Positions 1 to 7,941 of a stretch of 64,000 bases of DNA are shown piece after piece. The stretch spans positions 186,001 to 250,000 of the forward strand of contig NZ_SSMY01000001.1 of NCBI RefSeq assembly GCF_004799495.1, given 5' to 3'. This DNA comes from Sphingomonas sp. Lineage in GTDB: Bacteria; Pseudomonadota; Alphaproteobacteria; Sphingomonadales; Sphingomonadaceae. The notes under the pieces were generated by a model. The model worked only from the letters and a program-made list of their open reading frames with translations, was not told where the DNA came from and did no database searches. Positions within the stretch are counted from its first letter, which is position 1, and every line of letters starts with the position of its first letter. The translations under genes were made by a program, and so were the position numbers.

Positions 1-725
1 CCTTCGAGCAGCATCGGCCGCCCGGCGTTGCGCTCGCCCGCGAAACTCGCCTCGAGCTCGCGTTTCAGCCGATCGAACTGCGCCGGCGCGAGCGCCGACC
101 CGTCGCCGGGATCGTAGACCAGCGCCCCGGACGGCCGCGCGGCATTGTCGAGCAGCGCCTTGTTCCACTGCGCCGCCGCATTGTGGATCGCGATCGCCCC
201 CGACGCCGCGCCGAGACACCCCAGCCCGAGATGATCGTCGACCGGGTTGAAGCTTTTCAGGTGGATCACCTCGGGCCGCGGGCCGTCGGGCGACAGGCGC
301 AGTACGCGGTCGGCCACGCGGTAGCGATACGCCGCCGGCCAGCCGTCCCGGTCGGGCTCGACTGCGATGCGTTCGGGGCGAAGCGCGAACAGTTCGGCGA
401 TGCCGCCGTGCCCGTCGTCGAGGATCTGGATGAAGGCGTTGCCGTGGAGCAGCAATTGCGCGGCGACGGTCTCGAGCAGCGCCTGCCCCGCGGAGCGCGC
501 GCCGACCAGAGCGGCGAGCTCGGGCGACGCGGCGGTGAGCGGCGCGTTCGCCACGCTTTCCGCGACCAATTTGACCGAGCGTTGCGCGATGGCGTTGTCG
601 ACGAACCCGGCGCGGACCTGCGCCTCATAGCTGCGCGGCCAGTCGCCGACGATCGTGCTGGCGCCGTAGCGCGACAGTGGCGGTCGCGTCTCCGCGGCTG
701 TGGATTTTCGTCCGAAAAGTTTCAT
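1..725 (-). CDS. Phage/GTA portal protein, HK97 family (3' end beyond window)
   Basis: Portal subunits form the dodecameric ring at the head vertex through which DNA is packaged. The minus-strand frame opens at ATG 725 (N-terminus MKLFGRKSTAA) and stays open to the window edge, giving about 241 residues. It carries portal-type segments such as RSVKLVAESVANAPL, LLLHGNAFIQIL and EVIHLKSFNP, followed by LGLGCLGAA, which is the usual early half of an HK97-type portal. It lies downstream of TerS and TerL on the same strand, matching the g1-g2-g3 order of RcGTA-type clusters. A forward J-domain gene and a repeat separate it from terL. An ordinary prophage remnant is the alternative; the protease and capsid genes expected next lie outside the window. 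Confidence 0.85.
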   Translation of the reverse strand, partial: MKLFGRKSTAAETRPPLSRYGASTIVGDWPRSYEAQVRAGFVDNAIAQRSVKLVAESVANAPLTAASPELAALVGARSAGQALLETVAAQLLLHGNAFIQILDDGHGGIAELFALRPERIAVEPDRDGWPAAYRYRVADRVLRLSPDGPRPEVIHLKSFNPVDDHLGLGCLGAASGAIAIHNAAAQWNKALLDNAARPSGALVYDPGDGSALAPAQFDRLKRELEASFAGERNAGRPMLLE

Positions 726-735
726 GATCGTCCTT

Positions 736-939
736 CCTCATTCCTCCCCGTTCACGGGGAGGGGGACCGCGGCGCGCAGCGGCGTGGTGAGGGGGCGGGC
801 CACCGCTGACTCGCTCGCGGCCCGCCCCCTCCGTCAGCGCTCGCGCGCTGTGTCGGGCGAGATCGTGCCTCCCAGGCACGATCTTGGCAGACCGGGGGCC
901 TGCCAAAGCCCGAACACTCCCCGTAAACCGGGAGGATTT
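736..939. repeat. Palindromic repeat pair (CCTCCCC/GGGGAGG family)
   Basis: A short palindrome at about 736-767 (TCCTCCCCGTTCACGGGGAG) is followed by a GC-rich spacer with its own inverted arms (GGGGGCGGGCC near 790 against GGCCCGCCCCC near 820). An inverted partner (CTCCCCGTAAACCGGGAGGA) ends near 937. The same arms recur at 13185, 13590, 35376 and 39857. The element fills most of the gap between the portal start and the forward J-domain gene. Confidence 0.75.
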
Positions 940-986
940 TGTCTCGTCTCTTGCCCCCGGCCCCGAACCGTCGCAGTCTCATCTTC

Positions 987-1808
987 ATGACGGCCGGCCG
1001 ACAGAAACCCGCACCCAAGCCGGCGCTCGGTCCGTCCGATCCCTATGCGGTGCTCGGGCTCGCCCCCGGCGCCGACCTCACCACGGTGCGCGCGAAGCGC
1101 CGCGCGTTGCTGCGCCAGGTCCATCCCGACACCGCCGGCCCGACCCCCGACGCGGCCGAGCGCACCCACGCGATCAACCAGGCCTATGCCGCGATCGCCC
1201 AGCGCATCGCGCGCGAAATCGAGGCCGCCGAGCGCGCCGCGAGCATCCCGATGGTCGAGATCGCCCCCGCGCACGCCTGGGTCGCGTCGCCCTATCCGAT
1301 GCCGCCGCGGCGCAGCGGCGGCACGACGCTGGCCATGATCCTCGTGTTCGTCGGGCTTCCCGCGATGGCGATGACCTTGCCCGGCGTCCCCGGCCACGTC
1401 GCGCAGATCCTGCGCGGCGACGATGCCAAGGCCGATGCCTTCGCGCGCTCCGGGCTGCGCCAGGTGCGCCGCCTGCTCACGCCTTCGGGCTTCACCGCCC
1501 CGCCGGCGCCCGCTCCCGCCGCCGCCCCGGCGCCGGTGCCGCTCGACGGCGTCGCCCCGCTCGACGTCGCCCGCGCGGTCAAGCAGGCCGACCGCATCGC
1601 CACCCGCGACGGCGCCGCCGGGGTGGTCGCCTACAGCCAGAAGTGCAGCTTGCGCGCCGCGCGCCATGCGACCCCCGCCGCGATCGACTTCTGCGCCGCG
1701 TTCGACACCGCCGCCGACCGCCTCGACGAAGCCGCGACACGCGCCGCTTATGCGAAGATCGGCGCCGACCCCGCGCGGCTCGACGCGGTCAAGGCACTGG
1801 TGAAGTAA
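987..1808 (+). CDS. J-domain protein with one membrane segment
   Basis: A 273-residue protein with an N-terminal J domain (about residues 18-75) containing an intact HPD motif at residues 46-48, so it could stimulate a DnaK-type ATPase. A hydrophobic stretch at about residues 113-132 (TLAMILVFVGLPAMAMTL) suggests a single transmembrane span, followed by a Pro/Ala-rich linker and a C-terminal helical region of no recognised family. ATG 987 is chosen because the J domain begins soon after it; a frame-compatible ATG at 939 would add an unlikely Arg/Pro leader. It is transcribed against the flanking terL and portal genes, with palindromic repeats on both sides, so it looks like an insertion into the packaging operon. 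Its client is unknown. Confidence 0.7.
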   Translation: MTAGRQKPAPKPALGPSDPYAVLGLAPGADLTTVRAKRRALLRQVHPDTAGPTPDAAERTHAINQAYAAIAQRIAREIEAAERAASIPMVEIAPAHAWVASPYPMPPRRSGGTTLAMILVFVGLPAMAMTLPGVPGHVAQILRGDDAKADAFARSGLRQVRRLLTPSGFTAPPAPAPAAAPAPVPLDGVAPLDVARAVKQADRIATRDGAAGVVAYSQKCSLRAARHATPAAIDFCAAFDTAADRLDEAATRAAYAKIGADPARLDAVKALVK

Positions 1809-1810
1809 AA

Positions 1811-1832
1811 TCCTCCCCCGCCAGGGGGAGGA
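1811..1832. terminator. Short palindrome between convergent J-domain and terL ends
   Basis: A 9-bp perfect stem (TCCTCCCCC / GGGGGAGGA) with a 4-nt loop sits between the stop of the J-domain gene (1808) and the stop of terL (1833). It is placed to act as a bidirectional terminator, but it has the same arm type as the dispersed repeats, so it may be a solo repeat copy. No strong T-run follows. Confidence 0.55.
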
Positions 1833-3179
1833 TTACACCCGCCGCACCCCCACCTTCCGCGCCCGCTTCAGCAACAACTCGCTCAGCCCCCACACCAAGG
1901 CATCGGCGCGATCGGGCGACCTACCCGGCCCGGCATAGCCGCCGCCCACCAGCATCCCGCACAATTGGTCCTCGAGCGCGGGGAACGCCCCGGCGTGGCG
2001 CACGCGCCCGCTTTCGTAGAGCAGCGACACCGGCTCGGCGCGCGCCACCTTGCCGCGGCTGGCGTGGACCAGCACGAGCGGCAGCGTGCAATCGGCGCCC
2101 TCCAGCACCGCGCGCACCATCGCCCCGCCCTGGTTCTTTTCCGCCACCACGCGGTCCGCGCCCCATCGCGCCGCGCAATCGGCCACCGCCGCCGCCCAGC
2201 GCGCGGGACTCGCCCCCGCGATGCTCGCATCCTCGATCACATAGCCCAGCCCGTCGTCGCCCAGCCCGACCGCGACGATACCGCACGCGTCGCCCTGGCC
2301 CGACCCTTCGTCGGCGCGCTCGCCCCCCGCGGGCGGATCGACCGCGATCACCACGCGAGTCAGCACCGGCACCTCGCCGACCACCACGCGGCAGCGCTCG
2401 ATCACTTCGCGCGACCACAACGCGCCGTCGTGATCGTCGAGCAATTCGCCCTCGAGTTCCTGCCGCCCGAGCCGCGTCCCGCCGTAATCGCCCTCCATCG
2501 CGGCGGCGAAGCTTTCCGCGAGATACGGATTGTCCGCCGTCTTCCCGCATGTCTCGACGAACCCCGCCATCTTCATCACGCGGAACATCAGCGCGGTCGA
2601 GCGCGGCGTCGTCGTCACCAGCACGCGCGGGTCGTTGCCCAGCCGCACCCCGAGCAAGAGGTTGTCCCACGCGCGCACGCCGTCGCGCCACTTGCCGAGC
2701 TCGTCGCACCACGCCGCATGGTGCTGGGCGCCGCGCAATTTCTCCCCCGCCGCCGCCGAAAAGACATAGGCGATCGCGCCCGACGGGAATTCGACCTCGC
2801 CCAGCGTCTTGCGCCACTTGGGCCGGTCGCTTTCGTGGCCGATGTTGAGCAAGCCGCTGTCCCCTTCGATCATCACGCGCCGCGCCTCGTCGGCGGTCGC
2901 CGCGACCAGCGCGATCCGCGCGTCCGGATTGCCGCGCGCGATCTCGCTGACCCATTCGGCGCCGGCGCGCGTCTTGCCGAACCCGCGCCCCGCGCGGATC
3001 AGCCACACGCGCCAGTCGCGGTCGGGCGCCGACTGTCCCTTCTGTGCCCAGCCGCGCCAGCAGGCGATGATCTCCTTGCGTTGCGCGACGGTGAGGCCGC
3101 GCACGATCTGCTCGCGAAACACCGGCGGGAGCAACGCAAGCCGACGGAGCAGGTCGGCTGGGTCGAGCGGCGCGCTCAC
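1833..3179 (-). CDS. Terminase large subunit (GTA/phage DNA packaging)
   Basis: ATP-driven packaging motor and headful nuclease. The 448-residue protein has a Walker A motif GRGFGKT (residues 64-70), a Walker B-like segment AAWCDELGKW, the coupling-type motif LVTTTPRST, and a nuclease-domain start with VIAVDPPAG. Start GTG 3179 overlaps the stop of the upstream terS gene (GTGA), indicating translational coupling; the frame stays open to 3797 but that part overlaps terS. Length and order fit terminases of alphaproteobacterial GTA clusters. A forward reading frame covering the same DNA is a high-GC shadow. Confidence 0.9.
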   Translation of the reverse strand: MSAPLDPADLLRRLALLPPVFREQIVRGLTVAQRKEIIACWRGWAQKGQSAPDRDWRVWLIRAGRGFGKTRAGAEWVSEIARGNPDARIALVAATADEARRVMIEGDSGLLNIGHESDRPKWRKTLGEVEFPSGAIAYVFSAAAGEKLRGAQHHAAWCDELGKWRDGVRAWDNLLLGVRLGNDPRVLVTTTPRSTALMFRVMKMAGFVETCGKTADNPYLAESFAAAMEGDYGGTRLGRQELEGELLDDHDGALWSREVIERCRVVVGEVPVLTRVVIAVDPPAGGERADEGSGQGDACGIVAVGLGDDGLGYVIEDASIAGASPARWAAAVADCAARWGADRVVAEKNQGGAMVRAVLEGADCTLPLVLVHASRGKVARAEPVSLLYESGRVRHAGAFPALEDQLCGMLVGGGYAGPGRSPDRADALVWGLSELLLKRARKVGVRRV

Positions 3180-3700
3180 GCCTGGCCGTCGCGCTTCAAT
3201 TTCCGCTCCATCCGCTCGAGCTTGTCGGCGAGTGCTGCGAACGCATCGTCGCCGCTCTGGACACGCGCGCGCGGCTTGCGCCAATCGCCGCGCCCCTGCC
3301 GCCCCTCCGCCGACGCGCGGCAGATCTGCAGCACCTTCAGCCGCATCTCGTCGCTCATCGGCGGCGGCGGCGCAGGCGCCGGTCGGTCCAGGTCGACCGG
3401 ATTGTCCGCGATCAGCTCGGGGTCGGCGGTGCCCAAGGCACGTGCCAGCATCAGCGCGCGCAACGTCTCGCACCCGTCCGCGAGCGCGGTCGACCAGGCT
3501 TCCGCGAACACCGGGTCGCGCCGCCGCAAGCCGTACGCCGCATCCTTGCACACTCCCGCCGCCTCGCACGCGATCCGCACGTTGCAGCTTTCCTCCAGCG
3601 CGTTGAGGAACGCCAGGCGCTTCGCCGGCGTCCAGCTGTCGCGCCGAACTTTCCGCCGTTGCAGCCCGCGATACGGATTGCCGCCGATGATCGTCCCCAT
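3176..3700 (-). CDS. Terminase small subunit-like DNA-binding protein (GTA g1-like)
   Basis: A 174-residue protein immediately upstream of terL and overlapping it by 4 nt. An N-terminal helix-turn-helix-like segment (about residues 20-60, with IACEAAGVCKDAAYGLRRRD) resembles the DNA-recognition part of small terminases. The C-terminus is charged and helical (ADKLERMERKLKRDGQ), as expected for an oligomerising or TerL-contacting tail. ATG 3700 is chosen because a strong ribosome-binding site (GGGGGAGGA) lies 5 nt upstream; GTG 3739 in the same frame has none. This assignment rests on HTH character and position, since TerS sequences diverge quickly. Confidence 0.7.
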   Translation of the reverse strand: MGTIIGGNPYRGLQRRKVRRDSWTPAKRLAFLNALEESCNVRIACEAAGVCKDAAYGLRRRDPVFAEAWSTALADGCETLRALMLARALGTADPELIADNPVDLDRPAPAPPPPMSDEMRLKVLQICRASAEGRQGRGDWRKPRARVQSGDDAFAALADKLERMERKLKRDGQA

Positions 3701-3787
3701 CGCGTCCTCCCCCGACGCAAATCGGGCCGGAGGCGTCACCGCCCCGGCCCGAATCGCAATTCTTCAACGTTCCTGATATGTACCAAA

Positions 3788-3833
3788 ACAGCGTCACGCT
3801 GTCAAGAACAAAATAACCGATTTGGTTAAACCA
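3788..3833. promoter_or_regulatory. Two small palindromes upstream of the packaging operon
   Basis: The AT-richer gap upstream of terS holds ACAGCG-TCA-CGCTGT (3788-3802) and TGGTTAAACCA (3823-3833). The second includes a TTAAACC/GGTTTAA core reminiscent of a CtrA half-site. Both are placed as candidate operators for the GTA operon on the minus strand or the small gene upstream of it. This is inference from symmetry and position only. Confidence 0.35.
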
Positions 3834-3846
3834 TGGGGTGCGGTAA

Positions 3847-4029
3847 TTAGCCCGGGTCGAGCTTGGGCCGGGCAGCGACGATGCGGTCGCACTCCTCGAC
3901 CAGATTGTCGTACGAGGCGATCATGTCGTTCAGCGTCTGCTTGATATCGGCGTCGCGCACCGTGTTCGCCATCGCGCGCAACTCCAGCGCGCGGCGGGCG
4001 TAACGATCGCGTTCCTCGATTGTCGGCAT
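3847..4029 (-). CDS. Small conserved-type hypothetical protein (60 aa)
   Basis: A 60-residue, charged, helical protein (starts MPTIEERDRYARRALELRA, ends RPKLDPG) with no signal peptide or membrane segment. ATG 4029 is chosen because GGGGGGA lies at ribosome-binding distance upstream; the longer frame to 4137 adds a Trp/Arg-rich leader that does not look coding. I do not recognise a function. Its size and composition resemble the small hypothetical gene that follows at 4320, and the two may share a transcript. Confidence 0.6.
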   Translation of the reverse strand: MPTIEERDRYARRALELRAMANTVRDADIKQTLNDMIASYDNLVEECDRIVAARPKLDPG

Positions 4030-4149
4030 AGCTGTTCCCCCCAGTGTTCCCCTGCGCTGGTGCACCCGGTCTTGGGCGATTCGGGCCGGGCGGTCGTTAA
4101 TCCAGGTCAGGAAGGATGACCATTTCGTACAGGCCACGGTTGATCCGGC

Positions 4150-4320
4150 TCAGCGAACCTGCACCAGCGGAGGCTGTTCGTTCAGCTCATTGACGCGCTT
4201 GGCATATTCGTCGGCCATCTTGAGGTGCGCCGCGGCCACCGCACTGTCGCCGCACGCCGCGGCCGCTTGCCGTTCCTCGTTCGCGCGGCGGCGGAAATAA
4301 TCGAGATTGCCGGTCTGCAT
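4150..4320 (-). CDS. Small hypothetical protein (56 aa)
   Basis: A 56-residue helical protein (starts MQTGNLDYFRRRANEERQ) with a very strong Shine-Dalgarno sequence (AAAGGAGGTGG) directly before ATG 4320, which is the main evidence that it is expressed. It is rich in Ala, Glu and Arg with heptad-like spacing (AHLKMADEYAKRVNELNEQ), suggesting a short coiled helix. Function is unknown. It lies divergently from the DUF983 gene at 4477. Confidence 0.65.
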   Translation of the reverse strand: MQTGNLDYFRRRANEERQAAAACGDSAVAAAHLKMADEYAKRVNELNEQPPLVQVR

Positions 4321-4476
4321 TCCACCTCCTTTCCGTTCGAGCGACGGCGTAAATTCCGCAATTCTTCTCTGGTTCCCGGTGCCGCTGAATTTTTGCCGCA
4401 AGGTGCGGCGAAAGCGATCACCGTTATCGCGATTGATCGTTGGGCAGCGGCGGCCAGCATCGCCATATGGTCGGCC

Positions 4477-4926
4477 ATGGAACACGATCGTCCGCGTCCG
4501 CCCCTCACGGGGCAGGAGAAATTCGCCTGGATCCTGGGGTGCGGCTGGCACGGGCGGTGCCCGCGCTGCGGCGAAGGCCGGATGTTCAAATCTTGGCTCA
4601 AGATTGTCGACACTTGCGACCATTGCGGGCTCGATTACCGCTTCGCCGCGCCGGACGATGGGCCGGCCTTCTTCTCACTATGTGTCATCGCGCTGCCGCT
4701 GATCGCGTTCGTCGTGTGGCTGCAGGTCGCGTTCGATCCGCCGATCTGGGTCCATCTGGTGACGTCGGTGCCGTTCATGGCAATCGGTACGCTCGCGCCG
4801 CTGCGCCCGATCAAGGGCTGGCTGGTCGCGTCGCAATATGTCAACCGCGCGCAGGAAGCGGGGACGGGAGCGCTGTGGTCGATGCTCCACGGCACCGAGC
4901 AGGGGCAGAACGACTTCGACCAGTGA
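4477..4926 (+). CDS. DUF983 family small zinc-ribbon membrane protein
   Basis: A 149-residue protein with an N-terminal Cys-pair zinc-ribbon (RCPRCGEGRMF, then CDHCGLDYRF) followed by two transmembrane helices (about residues 66-90 and 93-115). This is the standard DUF983 architecture. DUF983 proteins are widespread in alphaproteobacteria, often near cytochrome oxidase genes, and have no agreed function. ATG 4477 (MEHDRPRPPL) is preferred over the longer open frame because the zinc ribbon begins about 25 residues later, as is usual. Confidence 0.8.
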   Translation: MEHDRPRPPLTGQEKFAWILGCGWHGRCPRCGEGRMFKSWLKIVDTCDHCGLDYRFAAPDDGPAFFSLCVIALPLIAFVVWLQVAFDPPIWVHLVTSVPFMAIGTLAPLRPIKGWLVASQYVNRAQEAGTGALWSMLHGTEQGQNDFDQ

Positions 4927-4995
4927 CGCGACGGGCCCCGGCGGGGCAGTTCGCCTCCACGGCGTCGCCTCCGGCGCCGCTAGCCAATCTGCCAG

Positions 4996-5589
4996 CTACG
5001 GCTGATCGACGCGATACTTGATCGGCTTGAAGCTGCCCCCGTTCGAATCGGGCGCGGAGCACGCGGTCAGCCCGATCACCAGGTCCATGGCCGCGCGAAA
5101 GGTGATGCTGTCCCCCGCCTTGCTGATCGGCGGGAGCACGCGGAGCTTTCCCGTTTTGCCGTCGACCGGCACGTTCATGAAGCAGTTGAACGCGGTCGGG
5201 ATCCTGTCCTCCGTCACGCCATAGGGCGCGAGCGCCTCCGCCAGATTGCCGAAGCACCCGCGGTGCACCGGCAAATCGGGGTAGAAATGCTTGAACGTGT
5301 CGGCCGAGCACGGCGTCAGCAGGAAATCGTGCCGCCCGACCGTGTCGGCGATAATCTCGAGCATCGGCCGGCTGCGACTCGAATAGAGGATGTGCCCCGT
5401 GGTCAGATAGATCGTCTCGGCATAATCGAGCGTGCGCCCCGACGAGATGACCTCGCCCATGTCGTCGGCATTGAACGCGAGCAGGTCGGCGACTTGCTCC
5501 CCCTTGGGGTCGATCACGGTCAGCGTCGCGCCCTTCGCCAGGCGGAACGCGGTGCCGCTGCGTTCGGGGATCGTGACGGTATCGCTCAT
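4996..5589 (-). CDS. DUF1989 (urea carboxylase-associated family) protein
   Basis: A 197-residue protein with the DUF1989 signature: an N-terminal segment on response to small polar ligands (TLTVIDPKGEQVADLLAF), then SSGRTLDYAETIYLTTG, LTPCSADTF, HRGCFGNL and NCFMNVPVD. Family members are linked to urea, guanidine and amidine metabolism through gene neighbourhoods; the reaction is not firmly established. The start codon (ATG 5589) overlaps the stop of the upstream YqcI/YcgG gene (ATGA), so the two are translationally coupled and probably act on the same nitrogenous substrate. Confidence 0.8.
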   Translation of the reverse strand: MSDTVTIPERSGTAFRLAKGATLTVIDPKGEQVADLLAFNADDMGEVISSGRTLDYAETIYLTTGHILYSSRSRPMLEIIADTVGRHDFLLTPCSADTFKHFYPDLPVHRGCFGNLAEALAPYGVTEDRIPTAFNCFMNVPVDGKTGKLRVLPPISKAGDSITFRAAMDLVIGLTACSAPDSNGGSFKPIKYRVDQP

Positions 5590-6290
5590 TCGCCGCCCGA
5601 ATAATGGAACGGGCAGCGCCAGCCTTCGCCGACCGCGCGGCCCGAATATTGCCGCGCTTCGCTCGCGTCGCCGTGCCGCGCGAGCATCGGGTTGCGCGAT
5701 CCCGCGACCGCTTCGTCGCGCACCATGATCTTCTCGCGCATCCCTTCGTACTTGCCCGTCGCGCGCAGCTGCTCGAACTGGTCGTGGAGGTTGAACACCA
5801 TCGCCGGCCGCGCGAAGCGCCGCGCGGGGCGGCTGGCATTGGGATGGAGCCCGACGACGAAGAACGCCTCGCCGCCGAAGCTCAGCGAGAAATGCGGGTC
5901 GTCCGGGTCGGCGCTGACTCGCGCGTCGTAATCCTGCCCGCGCCACACGTCCTTGTCGGAGAGCGACTGGACGCGCTCCCACAGCGCCGCCTCGAACGCC
6001 GCCTCGTCGAGCCCGCCGGGTTCCGCGAACACCACCGCGAAGCTGCGGTACAGCGACGGGTCGGCGCGGTAGCCTTGCGCCCAGCCGAGCAGCCGGTCGT
6101 GGATCCGCACGTCGTCCCACGCGCTGTCGATCCGGTCGCATGCCAGCACTTCGAGCGTCCCCGCCGCCATCGCCGCCTTCGCGCCGACACAGGGGAAAGC
6201 GCGGTCGCCGACGTGGCGCGTGAGCAGCTGTTCGAGCTCGCGCTGCGCCGGGTGGGGCCAGTGAAACATCGTCGTCTGAGGATCGGGCAT
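5586..6290 (-). CDS. YqcI/YcgG family protein (GntA-like heme-dependent N-hydroxylase family)
   Basis: A 234-residue protein with YqcI/YcgG hallmarks: FPCVGAKAA near the N-terminus, LYRSFAVVF, FSLSFGGEAFFVVGLHPNASR, MVFNLHDQFEQLR, and a C-terminal LARHGDASEARQYSG...CPFHY. The Cys in FPCVGA and the His in FVVGLHP are typical of the group that includes the guanitoxin-pathway heme N-hydroxylase GntA and related enzymes oxidising guanidine-type nitrogen; the substrate here cannot be read from sequence. ATG 6290 (MPDPQTTMF) is chosen because the family begins shortly after; the longer frame is Arg-rich. It is coupled to the DUF1989 gene. Confidence 0.8.
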   Translation of the reverse strand: MPDPQTTMFHWPHPAQRELEQLLTRHVGDRAFPCVGAKAAMAAGTLEVLACDRIDSAWDDVRIHDRLLGWAQGYRADPSLYRSFAVVFAEPGGLDEAAFEAALWERVQSLSDKDVWRGQDYDARVSADPDDPHFSLSFGGEAFFVVGLHPNASRPARRFARPAMVFNLHDQFEQLRATGKYEGMREKIMVRDEAVAGSRNPMLARHGDASEARQYSGRAVGEGWRCPFHYSGGE

Positions 6291-6424
6291 AATCTTAGTA
6301 CGACTCCGCGCGGCCCCGCGTTCCCGAAAAACGCATTGATCCAAAGCAACTTGCCCGCGCGCCGCACGGAACGGGCCCGCCCCCTGCGCGTTGCCCGGAC
6401 CGAACAACCAGGGAAACCCACGCC

Positions 6425-7042
6425 ATGATCGCCACCGCGCTTCGCTACCTCACCCCGCTCGCGCTCGTGACCAGCCTCGCCGCGTGCGGGCACAAGGACG
6501 CCACGACGACCGACACCAACGCCACCACGACGACCACCACCGACGACAGCGGCATGGCGAACGCCGGCATGGCGGACACCAACATGGCGAACGCCACTGC
6601 GATGGCGCCCGCCACCCCCGCGCAGGCCTTCGCCGACAAGGCGGCGAAGAGCGACGCGTTCGAAATCGCCGCCGCCAAGCTCGCCGAAACCAATGCCGCG
6701 TCGGCCGGCGTCAAGGACTTCGCGCGCAAGATGATCAAGGCGCATTCGGATTCGACCGCCAAGATCAAGCTCGCCGCTTCCAGCGCCGCGCCCGCGATCA
6801 CCCCCGACGCGACGCTGACCGACGACCAGAAGGGCAAGCTCGACGATCTCGGCAAGCTGAAGGGTGCCGATTTCGACAAGGCGTACATGACCGGCCAGGT
6901 CGCCGCGCACGAGGAAGCGCTCGCGGCGATGAAGGATTACGCCGCGACCGGCGACGCGCCCTCGCTCAAGAAGGCGGCGGGCGAAATCGCGCCGGTGGTC
7001 GAGCAGCATCTGACGATGGCGCGGGCGCTGGCATCGAAATAG
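6425..7042 (+). CDS. DUF4142 lipoprotein
   Basis: A 205-residue exported lipoprotein: signal peptide with lipobox LAAC (Cys at about residue 21), a Thr/Asp-rich low-complexity linker, then a DUF4142 helical domain (about residues 60-205) including FARKMIKAHSDSTAKIK and a C-terminal four-helix-like repeat with VAAHEEALAAMKDYA. DUF4142 is a ferritin-like fold family of unknown function, common in the proteobacterial envelope. The start of the mature protein (ACGHK) is identical to that of the lipoprotein at 7411, suggesting a common origin for the signal regions. Confidence 0.85.
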   Translation: MIATALRYLTPLALVTSLAACGHKDATTTDTNATTTTTTDDSGMANAGMADTNMANATAMAPATPAQAFADKAAKSDAFEIAAAKLAETNAASAGVKDFARKMIKAHSDSTAKIKLAASSAAPAITPDATLTDDQKGKLDDLGKLKGADFDKAYMTGQVAAHEEALAAMKDYAATGDAPSLKKAAGEIAPVVEQHLTMARALASK

Positions 7043-7410
7043 CGGGCTTGGCCCTCGAATGGCGGCGCTATTCGAGGCTTTAGCCAAGCCCCGGCCAGGG
7101 CACCCACGAAAGTATTACTTTCGTGGGACCCGCGGCGGGTCGCGCCGAGCGACGCGAGGTGCGAACCCGAAAGCCGCGCCGTCGGATGAGTTCGGCGATG
7201 CCGACCCCGCCGGCCGGGCTGCGGACTGCGACGACGCGCATCGGCAAATGGTCTTGACTATTTGCCTGTCCTTGCCCGAAAAAGCGACGAACCGTGCAAC
7301 CATCCATGATGGACGCGGTTTAGTTCGCGCTTGCGGCACCCGCGCCATTTCCGGCATGGGGACGCTTCGCGGGCACGAATGATTCGATCCGCCAAAAGGG
7401 GATGCCTTAC
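7043..7410. other. Intergenic region with a perfect hairpin
   Basis: This 368-bp gap between two lipoprotein genes holds no convincing gene. It contains a perfect 11-bp inverted repeat at 7103-7127 (CCCACGAAAGT, loop ATT, ACTTTCGTGGG) with no T-run. The hairpin could be an attenuated terminator of the upstream gene or an operator. A purine-rich ribosome-binding site (AAAAGGGG) precedes the next gene. Confidence 0.5.
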
Positions 7411-7680
7411 ATGAAGAAGACCTTGATCGTCGCGGCCGCCGCCGGCCTGCTCTCGCTCACCGCTTGCGGCCACAAGACCGATGCCGCCGACAATGTCGTC
7501 GCCAACGCCGACGCCGCCGCCGACAACATGGTCGCCAACACCGACGCCGTCGCCGACAACATGGTCGACAACGCCAGCGCCACCGCCGACGCGATGAAGG
7601 ACAATGCCTCGAACGCCGCTGACGCGATGAAGGATCACGCCGAGAACAAGGCGGATGCAATGGACGCGAAGACCAAGTAA
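7411..7680 (+). CDS. Small repeat-containing lipoprotein (89 aa)
   Basis: An 89-residue lipoprotein with signal peptide and lipobox LTAC (starts MKKTLIVAAAAGLL). The mature part is made of near-repeats of the type ADNMVANTDA / ADAMKDNASNA, so it is alanine/asparagine/aspartate-rich and predicted helical, perhaps a short coiled rod like Lpp-type or entericidin-type lipoproteins. ATG 7411 is preferred over ATG 7402 because the AAGGGG Shine-Dalgarno is at correct spacing. Function unknown. Confidence 0.7.
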   Translation: MKKTLIVAAAAGLLSLTACGHKTDAADNVVANADAAADNMVANTDAVADNMVDNASATADAMKDNASNAADAMKDHAENKADAMDAKTK

Positions 7681-7797
7681 GGCGATAGACGCGGCAACGC
7701 CCGCGCCGGTGCGCGTCAGCGCAAGTGCTTACCGGACGGCGGGCGGCCCGGGCCGATCCGGCCTACGGCTTGCCGGCGGCATCGTCCAGCGAATAAG

Positions 7798-7829
7798 AAA
7801 AGCGGCGGAGCATAGCTCCGCCGCTTTTG
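7798..7829. terminator. Bidirectional rho-independent terminator
   Basis: An 11-bp GC-rich stem AGCGGCGGAGC / GCTCCGCCGCT with a 3-nt loop, flanked by an A-run on the left and TTTTGTTT on the right. It lies between the forward lipoprotein gene and the reverse dapF gene, so it can terminate both. Confidence 0.8.
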
Positions 7830-7941
7830 TTTATCTCAAGTGCTGGGAGCGATAGCGGCGCGGAGCAAATCCGCGCCGTCGGTCGGATCGAGTTCGCTTG
7901 TCCGCCGTCCGGGGCAATCGATCGATCGGCGGACAGCGGCG

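Noticed and set aside
884..2848. 654-codon forward open frame
   Set aside because: Shadow of terL and the J-domain gene in high-GC DNA; long Arg/Pro runs and no domain pattern.
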